Of a stretch of 64,000 nucleotides of DNA, positions 11,302 through 24,600 are shown piece by piece (within the stretch, counting starts at the first letter, position 1; each line of letters begins with the position of its first letter). The stretch comes from Siderastrea siderea. Lineage: Eukaryota > Cnidaria > Anthozoa > Scleractinia > Rhizangiidae. Location: positions 48,433,701-48,497,700 of the forward strand of contig OZ034969.1 of assembly GCA_964030785.1 (NCBI GenBank), given 5' to 3'. The notes beneath the pieces are model-generated. The model was not told the origin of the DNA and searched no databases. It was given only the letters and a program-made list of their open reading frames with translations. Made by a program: the position numbers and the translations under genes.

Positions 11302-13230
11302 GCTCGTAATGGCCGAATAAAAAAGTAAATTTAGTTCTTGTTCGTCGTTACCGAAGAGTGACTTGTTGACACCGTAGAACTGTAGGCAAACGCAGAGACT
11401 ACAGACTGCTTGTTGGGAACCTTTATGAAACTCGAAACAGCTTAGGAAAGGCCATCTCTTGATCAAGAACGTGTTTCTTCTAGGGTACGTACCATTAAAT
11501 TGGAAAATGTCTCTTACATGGAATGGAAAGTTCCCTTCCTTTACTCACATAACCTTATGCAAAGGCTCTGAGTAGTTTGGGAGAATTCTAAAGTATCTCT
11601 GTCACTTATGTAAGCTTTCGCCTTTGACTCGGGTTCGTAGTAAACTTTCAAATGCTCCCTATAGTCCTCTCGCGCTTGGATCAGGTTATGTAAGCGTGCA
11701 TGCTATTTCCTTTAAAAAAAAAGTGGAAGTAATCTCAGACGTAACCTGAGTTTCAATCGGTGCAAAGTCATGCGCGCGCTCTCTTTTTTCCCTTAGGAGG
11801 GAGCGAAAGAGATTGTGACGCTACACCATCTGAAATTCGAGCTACATCACACAGTTCCTAAGAAAAACGGCAGAAGACCTAATGATATTTTAAACTATTA
11901 AAACCTCCAGCATTTTAACAGTGTTTTATCAAGACAAATTTGAACGCACTTTTGAATTTTTGAAAAGGGACAAGGTTAAAGTAGTCGTATATAAAGGATA
12001 TTTTTAAGAAAGCATCTAAGAACTAAGAAACTCTTTAATCACTTACCCTGGACTCGAAATTAAAAGACCTCGTGTATGATTAATGTAATATGGGCGACTT
12101 ATAAGAAAAGGCTAACGCCGGAGAATTTTTTTTTGTACTCCACGAGGTGATCTTTGTTTCCTTTTACGATTAAAGTAAGTTTACACCAGGTATTAACCTT
12201 TCATTCGCACAGCCAAACCTTGTTTCTTGTAATGTAGTTGCGAATTTTTCGCTTGTACACGAAATCCTTACGTGCGACCACAGAGCATAAACAGAAATCA
12301 CCGTATGGATGTGCTCTCGATAATTCTACCGAAACAAGAATTTTATTACGCGATGCGAAAAAAAGAAAACCATTATTTAGCGTGGGAATAAATAACATAT
12401 ATATTCCTGGTCTGTTGCGCCTCTTCAATTGGACGTACATTTTCAAGAGTAGGAGAGTGTTACCATTTGAATCCAACCGTCTCGTCAACGACACAGCATA
12501 ACACCTGAGGTCTTTCCATCCAGGATATCTCGTGGATTTGTCCGCCAGAAGAAACTTTCAGTTGATGGACAGTAAGCTAGGAGACCATCAATAAGCCTAC
12601 CATGCCTCTTCTGGGCAGTCCCGTTGAGCCTTATCTTTGAAATCTATTTACCAACAACAACAAGAACAAATCAAAAAACACCATAAAGTCATTCATTTTT
12701 CTTGTTTTCAATGACAAAAAAATAAGATGAAATAAAATTTAACACTAAACAAGCGGAAATTCATGTTGCAAAAATTTGTTCACATTCATCCGTATAGCTT
12801 CAGTGACGGTGAAAAAGCCATACCAGATGGGCGTCACGCTAATGTTGACTCGTCTTCTCGAAAGTGGAACACTTTCTTCCGCATACGTTTTCCTTTCACT
12901 CCAAGCGTAATGTGAACTGGTAAGCGGGATTATTTTTAATGTTCACTTCATGGCCGCAAATGCGATTAACGTAAATAGAAGAAAAACAACAACGACGACT
13001 GAAACATGCCGTTTGTACGAGTGGATTCTAACCCATTCTTTGCCGATTCTCTAAATTAACCCACACAATAAAACAGCACCTTCCTCTAAACATTTATAAC
13101 CTCAAAACGTTCAGCAACATGATCAGTGAAGAGTGATGTGAATAATATAGACCTCAGTGCCTCCGGCGTATACTGAACACATACTGGCCGATGAGAGTGT
13201 CAAAACGAAGAGATCAGACAGCAAGCAAAA
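11302..13230. other. Intergenic sequence without recognised gene
   Basis: Short frames on both strands (such as 12201-12501) overlap each other and show no domain. No repeat structure was identified with confidence. Confidence 0.4.
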
Positions 13231-13505
13231 ATTGAGGAAGTCGGTGAACTGATTCGACGCGGTCGGTGGATGTTAATCGGTCATTTTCTTAGAATAAGAA
13301 ACGCGAACATTCAATAATCGCTCTCACCTAGATGCCGAAGAGGAAGACGCTGTAGAAGACCGCGTGAAAGGTTAAGAAGAACAAAGAAAAGAACGGCGTT
13401 GGAGTTCAAAAGCCGGAGTGAAGCTGGTGTTGCTGCAAGGAACCGGGAAGCAAAGGGAATGAACATGAATGGCCTTATTCTCCAGCAGGGAAAAAGGAAG
13501 TAAAG
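13231..13505 (+). pseudogene. Decayed LINE reverse-transcriptase C-terminal tail
   Basis: The + strand reads IRRGRWMLIGHFLR, then after a stop CRRGRRCRRPRERLRRTKKR and FKSRSEAGVAARNREA. These follow the order seen at the C-terminus of non-LTR retrotransposon polymerases (RRRWxWIGHxLR, then GRRxRGRPxxTWRR, then W-x-EA-x-AxxR). An internal stop shows it is dead. The assignment rests on remembered family pattern. Confidence 0.6.
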
Positions 13506-14040
13506 TAACCTGAAAAAGAAAACGGCCATGTACAACGTCAATGGCCGCCATCCTCCCTCAAAGACGGTGGTCGTAAAAGAAAATTAGCTCGGATCGGCAA
13601 GCTGTACGGTCTTGTCCAGATTGCTCCGACACGAAACCTATCCTGTTCTGATTGTGTATAATCAAGCTGGTGCCGTTTTTTCCCGTTGCTAACATCATAC
13701 CGGATAGTTTTTTGTCCCGGCACAAAGATCGATCCCGCCAGTACAGTACGACCACAGCACAAGTCTTTGAACTTCTTTCTCGTTTTTCTGTGCTCAAGGA
13801 GACCTGGAAAGCAATTTGCAAAGGCATTTGAGGGGTCATGGGGACACTGTTGCCTTGAGCTAATAGCAAACCGAAGGAAACTAAATAGGTTTTGATGACA
13901 GATTGGCAAGGAACTGTCGTCGAACCTGTACGGTCTTTGAAATGAACTGAATTGTATTTCGTTTATTCTGGCTGTGTTAGAAAAATAAACTAAATGAATG
14001 GAACATGTTTACCATAAATGATCTTATAAACTCCCAGGTA
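13506..14040. other. Unassigned, overlapping open frames
   Basis: The minus frame 13538-13909 (123 codons) overlaps two others. FVPGQKTIRYD resembles FVPGD in the minus frame near position 260, which may hint at a shared repeat. No function is proposed. Confidence 0.3.
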
Positions 14041-14179
14041 GGGTAAGGTCGAACACGGGCCGCGTGCTTACAGTGTACGTAACTCCAGCTTCTGTATCAC
14101 TACTACCGCTTCCGTCCCCCTTTGATTGGATGCTACTCCATCACAGGGTTAACTGCCATAGACGGGCATTTTTTTCCGC

Positions 14180-14325
14180 CGTTACCCACGTATACTCCCG
14201 GGTGGAGACAGACAATATGGAGGACAGTTTCTTGTTAAGGAACGACACGATATACGAAGAAGAGGCCATGCTTGAACCACCTACCCTACGATAGAACTAA
14301 CCACTCCACCCCCGCGCCTTCTATA
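14180..14325. repeat. SINE-core-like patch
   Basis: GGGTGGAGACAGACAATATGG, then TTTCTTGTTAAGGAAC and ACCACTCCACC, resembles the conserved block of several metazoan SINE and LINE tails. This is from memory only. Confidence 0.35.
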
Positions 14326-16200
14326 AACACCCAGGCATTCGTTACATTTTTCGTTTTTCGAGCCGAGTTAATTAGACACGAGGCGTGTATTTGTGGGAGA
14401 CCTTTATTCAATGTTCCAGAACAGATAAAGATAAACACAACTTGCATCAACTTCAATATCTAATATGTCCATTATATTAGCCTTGGCGATAGAATAATTA
14501 AAGACTGGGGATTATTCAAGGTAACCCGTAACAGTACAAAGTCGTACGTTATATTTTTCATTTAGTTTTCCTTTTTTTCGGAGAACACCGTTTTTACTGT
14601 ACTAGATCAGACTGTTTAATCCTGTTTTTGGAAGCTTTCGTTTATTCGTTTACATTACATATGGGGCATTTATGAAAGATGGCTGTCTATCATAAAATAC
14701 ATCTTTGAGAGGGCGTTTATTAGATCATCAATGGTTACTCGGATTGGGAAAATACCTTAATTAATGCCGTTGCCATATTACACCACGAGGCATCACGATA
14801 GCGCGATCCCGTCTAACATGGCTGAGCTTTTTACACTTACTGGCGAAGTTCGTTTTAGTATAAATACCAAGATCTTGGCAAACCGAGCCGGCCCGGCCGA
14901 TTCGGCAAGCCCGCCTCATGTAATCGGTTTCTTACTTGGAATAACCGCGTTTTGCATATGTATCCTCAAATAACTCACTCCCAATTGAGGTTACATTCTG
15001 CGACAAAAAAAGAATTAAGAATACAAGCGTGAGCTAAGGTTAACTTTTTCTGTAGCATTTTCTTGAAAATTTGTTTTTTTCTTTCATCGGTAAAACAATC
15101 ATTGACTTTTTTTATTTGGACACCTGGGATGTTTACCGAGGAGAGTGTGTTTAGCTTTTTACACATTCGTAAATTTGTAAAAACTAGTTGACGTAAACTG
15201 TAAAGAAACTTTCCACAAGAAGTTTGTTCACCGCAAAAAAATATTCCGAAACCAGTTGAATTACTGGAGATCTTAGCAGAAAAGGATCTGCAGGCTTTCC
15301 CAGGAAAAAATTCTGCGTGTGAGAATGTTACACTAAAACGTGTTTTCCACCCTTCCCGTCCCACTTCAATAAAACTTGCCATGTTTGAAAAATTCATGTA
15401 TCTTTACCATGTTCGGCAGGCAAATAAAATATGAAAAGGAAGTAGCAGTCGGGGGTCGGTGGAGTGCGATTGACTACCGCCTTGTTGACGCCGTAGCTGT
15501 TGCTTGTTTGGTATTTTCTCAATGAGGGCTGTAAAACCTTAACCTTGTGAAAGTCACATACACGATCCTTGTCTTGGGCTGTTGAAATTATACGACATTA
15601 ATTGTTTGTGCTTAGAATAGCTCATTTGTGGCATTCCTAGACGAAGTGTGTTTCTCTCAAAAATTTGTACGAGTTCTGTTCATTAAATACTAATATATGA
15701 AACAAAACGGAAATGAAGCTTTTTTGAAGTTTCTACTTTGCCCTTTAACTCAACTTCCCTTTAGCAAACTTGCATCCAGATCAGGACAAATATTGTAATT
15801 TTTCAAACAAAATACTTGTAAAGTTTCGGACCTTTTTCCTTCGGACAAAAAAACGTACGGACGATTTTATTTGGCACTTTTGGGCTGTTATTTCGGACTT
15901 CTTTCTTGGTTTGCTGAAACTACGTACGGCGTTTAAATTTACTGACATTTTGTTTGGCCGAAATTTGAACGGCCGAATGTTTTCGAAGGTAAAGTACGGG
16001 CAAACGTAGCTGGATCAAGGTTGAAGGTCGAGCGAGAGCCGCCTCGATCTTTGAGAGCGCAATAGAAAATGTAAGCGTGATAATTAGCGGTCAAACTCTC
16101 TTCCACCTAGAAAATCGAGAAGATTGCAACTCTTTAAGTAAATCTGAGATTTGCAAGTCATAGGAGAGTGAGGTTTTAGACTTCGCATTTGGGTAAACGC
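14326..16200. other. Intergenic sequence without recognised gene
   Basis: The longest frame is 14975-15397 on the minus strand (140 codons, AT-rich, no domain). Nothing else was recognised. Confidence 0.4.
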
Positions 16201-16440
16201 AAGCCTTTCGAGAGAGCACGCAATTCCGAAAGCACGCAGTACAGTTTGAGACGAAACGAGGGGGAGACAATAAACTCTCTTCAGCTGCCTCTGATGAGAA
16301 GAACGTAATAAGCGATGATATTGGTAGAAAGGTGTTGTAAATTGTAACTGTACTTGTCCCGAAACGTTAATAAACGCCTGCCTAAAGCAGCGACGTTTGT
16401 TCTCATCTAGATCTTGTCCGGGCTTTCATTTACGTACTAG
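16200..16440 (+). mobile_element. Possible Penelope-type or related retroelement remnant
   Basis: CTGATGAGAAGAACG is followed about 60 nt later by TTGTCCCGAAACGTTAATAAACG. The TGATGA...GAAACGTTAATAAA arrangement is typical of Penelope-like long terminal regions, which often carry hammerhead cores. The stem between the motifs is not convincing. Confidence 0.35.
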
Positions 16441-16873
16441 CTAGCCAACATCGGATATCACCATCCAATATTATCAGAACCGAATACCTTCGATATTTTA
16501 GTTTTTAATTCTACAGAAATTGAAACAATTAAAACAAATATTTATTTTTCCCTGTTTTTTAGAATAAAGTAGGGTATGACATTTGGCGAGTTGGAGACCT
16601 TTTAGAGTGCGATTTTGTGATTTGGTATTGGTAATGATATTTTATGCAGCGAGTTGTTATTTTTCTGTGTGATTTTAATAATGAAATAAAGAGAGGCTTT
16701 TTTGAACAATTCATTTCAATTTAATTTTATTCACCACGCGAAGATACAGCAATATACAAAAAGTAGAAAAATAACAAAAATGAGAAAATTTTGCAGGAAG
16801 GAAAGAGAAATCAGTAAGGTTTATAAGCGTAAGCTTCCACTTTGCTATCAAGAAAATTCTATCATTAATACGT

Positions 16874-16937
16874 TGGCAAACGAACAAACAAACAAACAAA
16901 CACACACACAAACAAACAAACAAACAAACAAACAAAA
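16874..16937 (+). repeat. (CAAA)n / (CA)n microsatellite
   Basis: Runs of ACAAACAAACAAAC interrupted by CACACACACA. The Cys/Leu/Val-rich frame opposite is read-through. Confidence 0.9.
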
Positions 16938-17060
16938 AAGCAGAAAAGTAAGAAAAGCCGATAAGAGAGAAAGGACTGATCATTATCTTTATCGTAACAT
17001 CATTATCTTTATATGTTATAGGTTCCATAAAATTATAAAGATTTTAGAATTAAACTTTTA

Positions 17061-18535
17061 ATTTAAATGAAAATTGATTCTTTTGTGAAGAACATTGTGC
17101 ACATAAAGTAGTTTCCGGGCTCGTAAGTTAACAAATCGCGTTATTTGACACTACTTCGCGGTTTTTCCAAATCGTGCAATTTGCCTAATGTGGCTGAACT
17201 ATACAGGAGGTGAATTGGTTAGGACGGCATTCAATTTCAGATTGAGAAAAGTAAATTTTCTTTTCGCAAGTTCTCGTTCTCCTTAAAACTCAGAATTTGT
17301 TCATTTGACATTGATGTTTTGTAAAATAAAGGGCAAAGTAATGCACCGGGATATATACCGGGATATATACCGCACGAGCAGAGTCTGTTTTGCTAAGTAT
17401 TTCTTTTGTTTAGCGACCGGGTTCTCAGTACGTCACTGTTGTAGTTGCTTAAGATTCCTGCCGTTGTAGTAAACGCACTGGAAGCCTATATTCTGGTTAG
17501 CGTTGCATGTGAAAAGCGATATACTCTTTTGGAAGTAGGAATCGTTTGTTTTTCTCCAGAGTATGGAGAAAGTACAAGTTAAAAACACGCAATTAAATTA
17601 AATAAACCCCCGCAAAAATGCCACACCACGCGCTTTTTGCTTCACACCTTGTTGCAGTTTGATATCTTTTGAAAATGTGAAATCACCTTACAGCTTTTTC
17701 TACATTTACATTTTGAACTCAGATCATCAACACCACTGGAAAGAGTACGAAAACAATTAGTAATACCAGTGAATTTGACCTTGACTGGGTGCGAAGATAC
17801 AGGTCGATGACTTGAAAATTTTACAGGCGTTTGTGATTTGTTGCTGATTAGTAATGAGAAGATTTGATTACCGACGTACAAACGTTTGTAAAAAAAAAAA
17901 ATCGCTCAAATTTACAGATTGGCAACTTTTAAAATGCTCAGTGGATTTCTGTCCGAAGGCAAACCATGGGAAAGTTTAGGAAAATGCGCGAGGTGGTGTA
18001 TTGGTCTTAGTTGCGCAAAACAAAATCTACCGAGTCAATTTAATTTTTTTATTATTTATAAATACACTCTGTTGAAAATTTACTTGTAGTGTAAATCCGA
18101 CTTGATTTACTCCTAAAAACACAAATACATTGTAATACCAACGGGTAAAAGACAATTTCAAATCAAAAGTTTTAACGTTTTCAAAATAGGTTGACACTAA
18201 GGAACATTTCCTGATGTCGAGTCGTTCTATCGTTGCGCGACGCAACGAGAGAACGAATTATTCTAATTCGTGAGAATAGTGAGAACAAACAGGCTGTTAC
18301 ATGACCTAATTTGCACGGTCAACGGAGTTTATTTTCTCACCTATGTAAATTGAAATAATTAATGAACTCAGGTGGGCACTAACTAAACACCTTTGGAGTT
18401 GGAGACAGTTTACATTTTTTACTGCTTTTATTGATCTTCCACGGCAAGGAAAGATAGCCTCTTTTACAACTAACTTGGCGCAAGGGCTATGCGTTAGCCT
18501 TGATTTTTAGAACAGAACTTTGACCTTCTGTCAGT
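17061..18535. other. Upstream flank of the TSP1-lectin gene
   Basis: Contains a short tandem CCGGGATATATA at about 17349-17371. The promoter should lie here, but no TATA box or initiator is obvious. The start ATG at 18536 has A at -3 and G at +4. Confidence 0.4.
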
Positions 18536-18608
18536 ATGGAGAGAAGAGTATCGTGGCTATTACTGTTCTTGTATGTAGCGTCATTTTGCAATTCAGTGGG
18601 TGGGGCAG
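18536..18608 (+). CDS. TSP1-lectin gene exon 1: start and signal peptide
   Basis: ATG in good context. It encodes [20 protein letters not shown] then VGGA: basic start, hydrophobic core, small residues. The donor is CAG/GTAGGT, ending in phase 1, which matches the first TSP1 exon. Confidence 0.8.
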
Positions 18609-21600
18609 GTAGGTGAATTTTTTGTGACAAATCTAACTTAATCTTTTAACAAGTTTATTATAAGCGTTTTTATGTGTCTATCCGCGAATAAATCAGATGG
18701 AAAACTTGCACCCGTTCTACGAGGCTCGGGAATTGATTCCGAGGTACGAAAGTGAGAGAATTCATTAAAGGACTAAAATATCAGGGTTTGCAACCTCAAC
18801 CAGAAAAGCTACTACCTTTAAAGGGACTCTGTTACGGGGATTTTGATCTCGTTTTGGCAAAAGTTTGCTATAATCATGAATAAATGTGCATGCCTTCGCT
18901 CTCACACAAAATGCTCCTGGAAAACCAAGAAGAAGATGTACAAGTGAATTTTTGCAATTAATAATGAAATTGGCGAAAAAATACAACGACGTTTCGAAGT
19001 CATCCTAACTCCATTATCAAGTTTTTTTTCTAAATTACGGTTGTTGTAGGTTATTATTAATTGCCTTTCAAAATATTTCCTTGTTAGAATGTTTGTGAGG
19101 AGTGCAAACCGTAATACGTTTTTCAATGATTTTTGCGAGATACAAGCAAAGAAATCCCGAACGTTTTTAAGTTGCAATTCATTTTAATCCTGGCAATCCA
19201 AAGACATTTATTGATATACATAAGACACTTATTAATAGTTTTACTGAATTAGTGTAGTGTCTGAACAAGAAATGAACTATTATATTTACGTTTTCATTTA
19301 TATGAATATGACTATTGGCTTTTCAAAGTGTCACAAACCCGAGCAATATCCCTGTGACGATTCCCCTTTAAAGTTACTAAGGCTATCTCCTCTCTGGTGA
19401 GAGGGCGTCTGGTTGGAGAAGACAGAGGAAAAAAGAAAAAAGAAGAAGAACAGAGAAAAGAATGAAGGAAAAGGAAAGAAAAACTAAAGAAGAGACATGA
19501 AATAGATGGGTAAACGTTTGGGGGCAAGGATCATATCTCCTTCACGGCTTACATTTTGCAGCGGGAAGTTATCAATGCAAATGGCGTTTGAAGCCGTTTT
19601 GCGAGTAATTTAGATTCGATACTGAGTCAATTAAGAGAAGTCTCATCCTTACCATTTGGGATGGAGAAAATTACATTAACTTTCTACAGAATCGCCATAT
19701 TTTCGAGAGAGAGCCACAGTGGTTGTGTCGAAAGTTAAAAAGTAAGAATTATTGGAAACTGATTTTTTTGTACCCTTTAGTTATGTAATGCGAAGAGGAC
19801 AGCCTTGGAAAAATTCCAATCAGCTTTAAAATTATGTGAAAAACTGAAGCAATGTGCTTCATTACGCGCAAAAAATCATTTTCTTTTTAATTGTAATTGC
19901 TATACTATTGCCGTAGGCTTACATTTTAGCGACAACTTAAATACAATTTATCGAATTAAGCGATTTAAAAAAAAATGTGAGAAATCGTCCAAAAAGGTTA
20001 ATTGGGCAAAATTAATAGTCGCTCAATGTTCAGGAGCAAAAAGCACGTAATTCAATTGTTGTCGAAAACAAAATTACTGTGAGCTTACCATTTTAGCGAC
20101 AACATAATTACAATTTATCGAGTTAATCGATTTGAAAAATTGTTTAAAAAGTGAAATAACCAAAAAAAGTCGAATTCGCTAATTTTGGTTGTCGTTAAAT
20201 CTTCAGGAGCAAAAAGCGCTAATTTCAATTGTCGCCAAAAATAGCTTCCTAAAGTAATTACATTTCAGATCCATTACGCGGGAAACGATAACCTGATTAA
20301 AATATTTTCCGCTTTTTTTTTTGCGCAAGTGAATGGCGGGTGGTCAGGTTGGTCGGCGTGGAGTGGTTGCGCAGCCGGCATTTGCGCGGGAAATCAGCGC
20401 ATTCGAACAAGGACGTGCACCAATCCAATACCAAGTGAAGATGGAATTTACTGTGAAGGAGACAGCTCTCAGCAAAAGGACTGTATGAGTGAGTACCAGC
20501 CTAGCTTACATGTTTTTCCCGAATTTCTTTTGTAACTCATAAATAAGGAAATCCCCGGTTATAAGGCGTCCCGCTTAAAAGAGCCCCATTTCAATTGTAA
20601 GCCCCTCCTGAACTTTTTCTCATTTCCTTACTGTAAAAGTCCTAACATGTAGAGTGCGCAACAAAACGTATAATCCCTGAGATCAATTTCTTAAATCTTA
20701 ACTTGATGCTTGGATTTGGGTTTGTTCCCAAAACTTAATGGCCACTTTTGTGATCCGATTTACTGTCCGTAATAGCAAATGTTCATCCCTAGTAGCAAAT
20801 GAAGGAACTCAGTCTAGTAAAAGACTTTATAGTTTTTTATATCAGGCTAAGCCGAACAGTCGACTCTAGGTTGTTCCAGGCATTGAATCAAAAGGAGGTG
20901 ACGACAAGGAAACGAACAGTTCAAGCGCTGCTGTAGGGTGGGGGTGCGAAGGAGAGCGCTCTCTCTATCCAGTGGCTTGTTTAAGTTGAAATTCTGTCAA
21001 CTTTACATGACAAATGTTTTCTTTTTTTCATTTAAAATGATATACTTAATAATAACTTATTATACTTAATTACTTAACAATAACTTATAGTACTTAATTA
21101 CAAACAATACAATATCTTACACTACTCCACAGGGCAAAAACGTAGGTAAACGAATTGTTTAGCTAAGAGCATTAGTGCAGCTAACAACAAACAGACGGAA
21201 GCACACAAATGTACACACACATACATACCTCTAGCCCTATAACACAGCGGCCCAAGTTTCTGTAAATTGTTCCAGATTGTTATTTGTAGATGCTATTGTT
21301 CGCCGAATAGTAAGCTTGCTTTTCAGGCGGGAGAGAAATCGTGCAAAGTCCAGGCTGCCATTGCCTACACTTGTGGTGAAAATATGGTATTTTGCAATAA
21401 TGAGCGTGTAGTTGAGCACTAGCCAGGTGTTTGATTTTTTGTGCCAGCCATCACGCTTTCGGGTAAATTTACATGTTCCTGAAAGCTTTTTCACCACCAG
21501 TGTTTGAACTTGTTCCAAAACGACGAGGAAGTATGACATGTAAAATGGTTTACGCTATGCTGGCCAATCATATTTCTATAAAGCTTTCCGTTTTGTCGTC

Positions 21601-24600
21601 ACGAGACTGAAAACATCCCAACAAAGGTCTTTCTAACAATGTCTTGATTGCAGTCGATGGAGGCTATACTGAATGGAGTCAGTGGTCGCTCTGTGACAAC
21701 CCGTGTGGGGGATCCGCAGTCAACAGGAGCAGAACCTGTACAAACCCTAAACCTACCCCTGACGGGAAGCCGTGTTCTGGAAACGCATTCGAAACCAAGC
21801 TTGAATGTATCTGGCCATGCCCAAGTAAGTTGAAAACACTGTAAACCTTGTGAATAGGCAGTTATGCAAACTGAGTTGAATTTTTTTTTGACCCACGATA
21901 GCGCGTAGGACTTTCCACCTCAACAGGGGGATGTTCAAGCAGGTCTCCGACTTCTCCTTCGTTCCCTAGAGAAGAAATTTTGTTCTGCAGGCTCTAGGTG
22001 TATAAATGGGTATCGCTATCTGAAGTACGTTTGGGGAAATATGATGCAGTCATATATTGTTTTTTTTTTAAGATACTCTTACAGCAAATATGTTGGTTTA
22101 CAAACAGTAAAACAAAGGAAATAGAAAAATGTATACAAAAGTAGAATGGAAAGTTATCTATTTTCAGAAATAAGCGCTAAAACGTTCCATCATTACCCTT
22201 GGCAAAATGTGATCGTGTCCTCGCTTGCGTAGATGCGTCAGCTTTCGTTTATCTGAAGGCTAGTCCTTGAGAGCATGGGTTAGATGGCTCTGTCTTTTAC
22301 TACAACTGTTTGCCCTTTAATCTAGTGTAGATATCTAACGAACAGACAACTGTTAAGAATAAAGCCTTATTTGTATGCTAGAGGAAACAACTTATCTATT
22401 TGGCGAGGGTATGTGTTTCAATACATGTATCCCCAGACTTCAATGCGACTTCCCTACTACCAACAGACTGTGAAAAATAAGTCTGGCGGCGTAACTGACA
22501 CGCGATTATATTTTCAAACACGTTATATATACATTCTACTGTTATCCTTACTAATAAGTTGTAAAATTAAATGTCCCAGCTGCAAGTGCTGCCCTGAAAG
22601 GTTATGGGTCTGTTATGTGTCTCAGTGAACAGTTTTTTCCAAGATTCTGGAAGCCAACCATTAACAGCGTAAATCCGTATTATTTTGCTATTTAGCGGGT
22701 CCCCTTGATGGTGAATGGGGAGACTGGAGTCCATGGACGCAATGTCCTCAAACCTGTGGAATATCAGGAGGAACCATTCTGAAAAGAACGCGATTTTGTA
22801 ACCGACCTCCTCCCATGAATGGCGGGAAAAACTGCGTTGGCAACGACACAGAAACGGCAAGAGCGTGTTTTTCACCGTGTCCAGGTACGTCACTGCGCAA
22901 GAAGCGTCCTGCGTTGCATTGAGCTTAAAAAAACTACTTATGTACTCAGCTTCAATCTACTGGACATATCCTATGTTTATTTACAGTTGATGGCGGGTTC
23001 GGCCTGTGGTCTACATGGACAGCGTGTAGTAAGTCGTGTGGGACTGGTAGCCAGTCAAGGAGCAGAACCTGTACTAACCCCACCCCTGCTGACGGAGGGC
23101 AAAACTGCACTGGGGACTACAGTCAGGTGAAGAGTTGTAAACTGACTTCGTGTCCTGGTGAGTAGCATGAATTGTATAGTTGCTGAAGCATTCCTTGGAA
23201 TTTATTTTTTTGGCGTGCAGCCAAGAAGTCGAAACTGTGGTCCTATTCAGACCAAAATATGGCATTTGTTATGCCCTGTTTTAGCCCGTTTTACTAAAAT
23301 TGTTTTCAGACCAAAATGGTTTAGCAGACTGTTGATTTCCTGTTGTAATAAATCTGTTATTCGTCGAAAAGAAACATGGTTTGATGATGTCGAATGTTAT
23401 TTACAGGTGCTGTTGATGGAGGATGGTCAGCGTTCTCATCCTGGAGCACATGCTCAGAACCCACATACTGTCTGCAAGGTGTCAAGAAAAGAACTCGAAC
23501 CTGCACCAATCCTCCACCGGCCAACGGTGGCGACGAATGTGGGGGGCTGGCAGAGGAGGAGAAAATCTGCCCCACGCAAGATGAAGGATGCACAAGTAAA
23601 CAACTCAAATATAACGGAATTTTAACTTTTAGACGCTACATGAAAATAACAGCAATTAAGCCTTCCAATATAAATGGATTCTTGATCACAATGTGGTGAA
23701 GTCACGTGTTCTGTGGCTTAACGATTCTGTCTCAAGTGTCAGAAAGTTGTACCGGCTCCAGTCCCTTTTCAGGCTAATGATCGATGGGCCCTTCCATAAA
23801 TGGTCTCCGTCAGGAGCCCCTGCCTCCTGGTGAACCATTGTTCCTAAAATGGATGGTCTCTTCCTATTAATGGGGGGGGGGGGGGGGGGCAGGGACTTCA
23901 CGTGACTTCACTACATTACAATCGAGACTCCAACCGGAGTCGAAAAATCACTTGTAGATTTGGTTTAGCGTCTAAAAATCCAAACTCAATTCTTAATTTG
24001 ACAAACGCTACAAAACTTTGATTGTACTTTGATAACGTAACTAGAGATTCAAATCATGTTGCTTAATTCAAGGACACACAACACGTCGTTTCGTAGCGCA
24101 TTTAACTGCAAAACTGGAGACAGTACAATTTTTTATGAAAACGTTACTTATAGAATTCTAATTCTCAGCATGACAAAATTCTTCCTTTTAATTTGTGTTT
24201 GTAGCGATACACCTTTCTAAATCGCAAATCTTGATCCCTCAAACACCAAAAGCTACTTATTCGCCATGTGTACGATACTTTGGCACGCTTCGGCGACACA
24301 TCAGGAGAATTTGACTGCCGAGCACCTGGTTTGCGAGACTATAATTACCACTTATCTTTTTCTTATTGACGTTTTTAGCTTACCAGCCGAACAAACCAGA
24401 CAAAACAGCAACTGATCCCAAATCCTGGATCGCTCTTGAATGTGGAGCAGCTGAAAAGTTCTCAGCTACCGGATCCTACAAACAAGACATCCCTTTTGCT
24501 GTGTTTTCAATCTTTGATTTCATGAAGACTGAGCTGGAGAGTGGATGGTTTGCGATCCAAATAGAAGATGATGATAAAGATGATTATGGACAGAAGAAGC

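Noticed and set aside
14975..15397. 140-codon open frame on the minus strand in intergenic DNA
   Set aside because: AT-rich, no recognised domain, no splice or promoter support; kept as unassigned.
16711..17028. Cys/Leu/Val-repeat protein on the minus strand
   Set aside because: Read-through of the (CAAA)n microsatellite.
22567..22893. Minus-strand open frame opposite TSP1 exon 4
   Set aside because: Antisense shadow of a clear coding exon with splice sites on the + strand.
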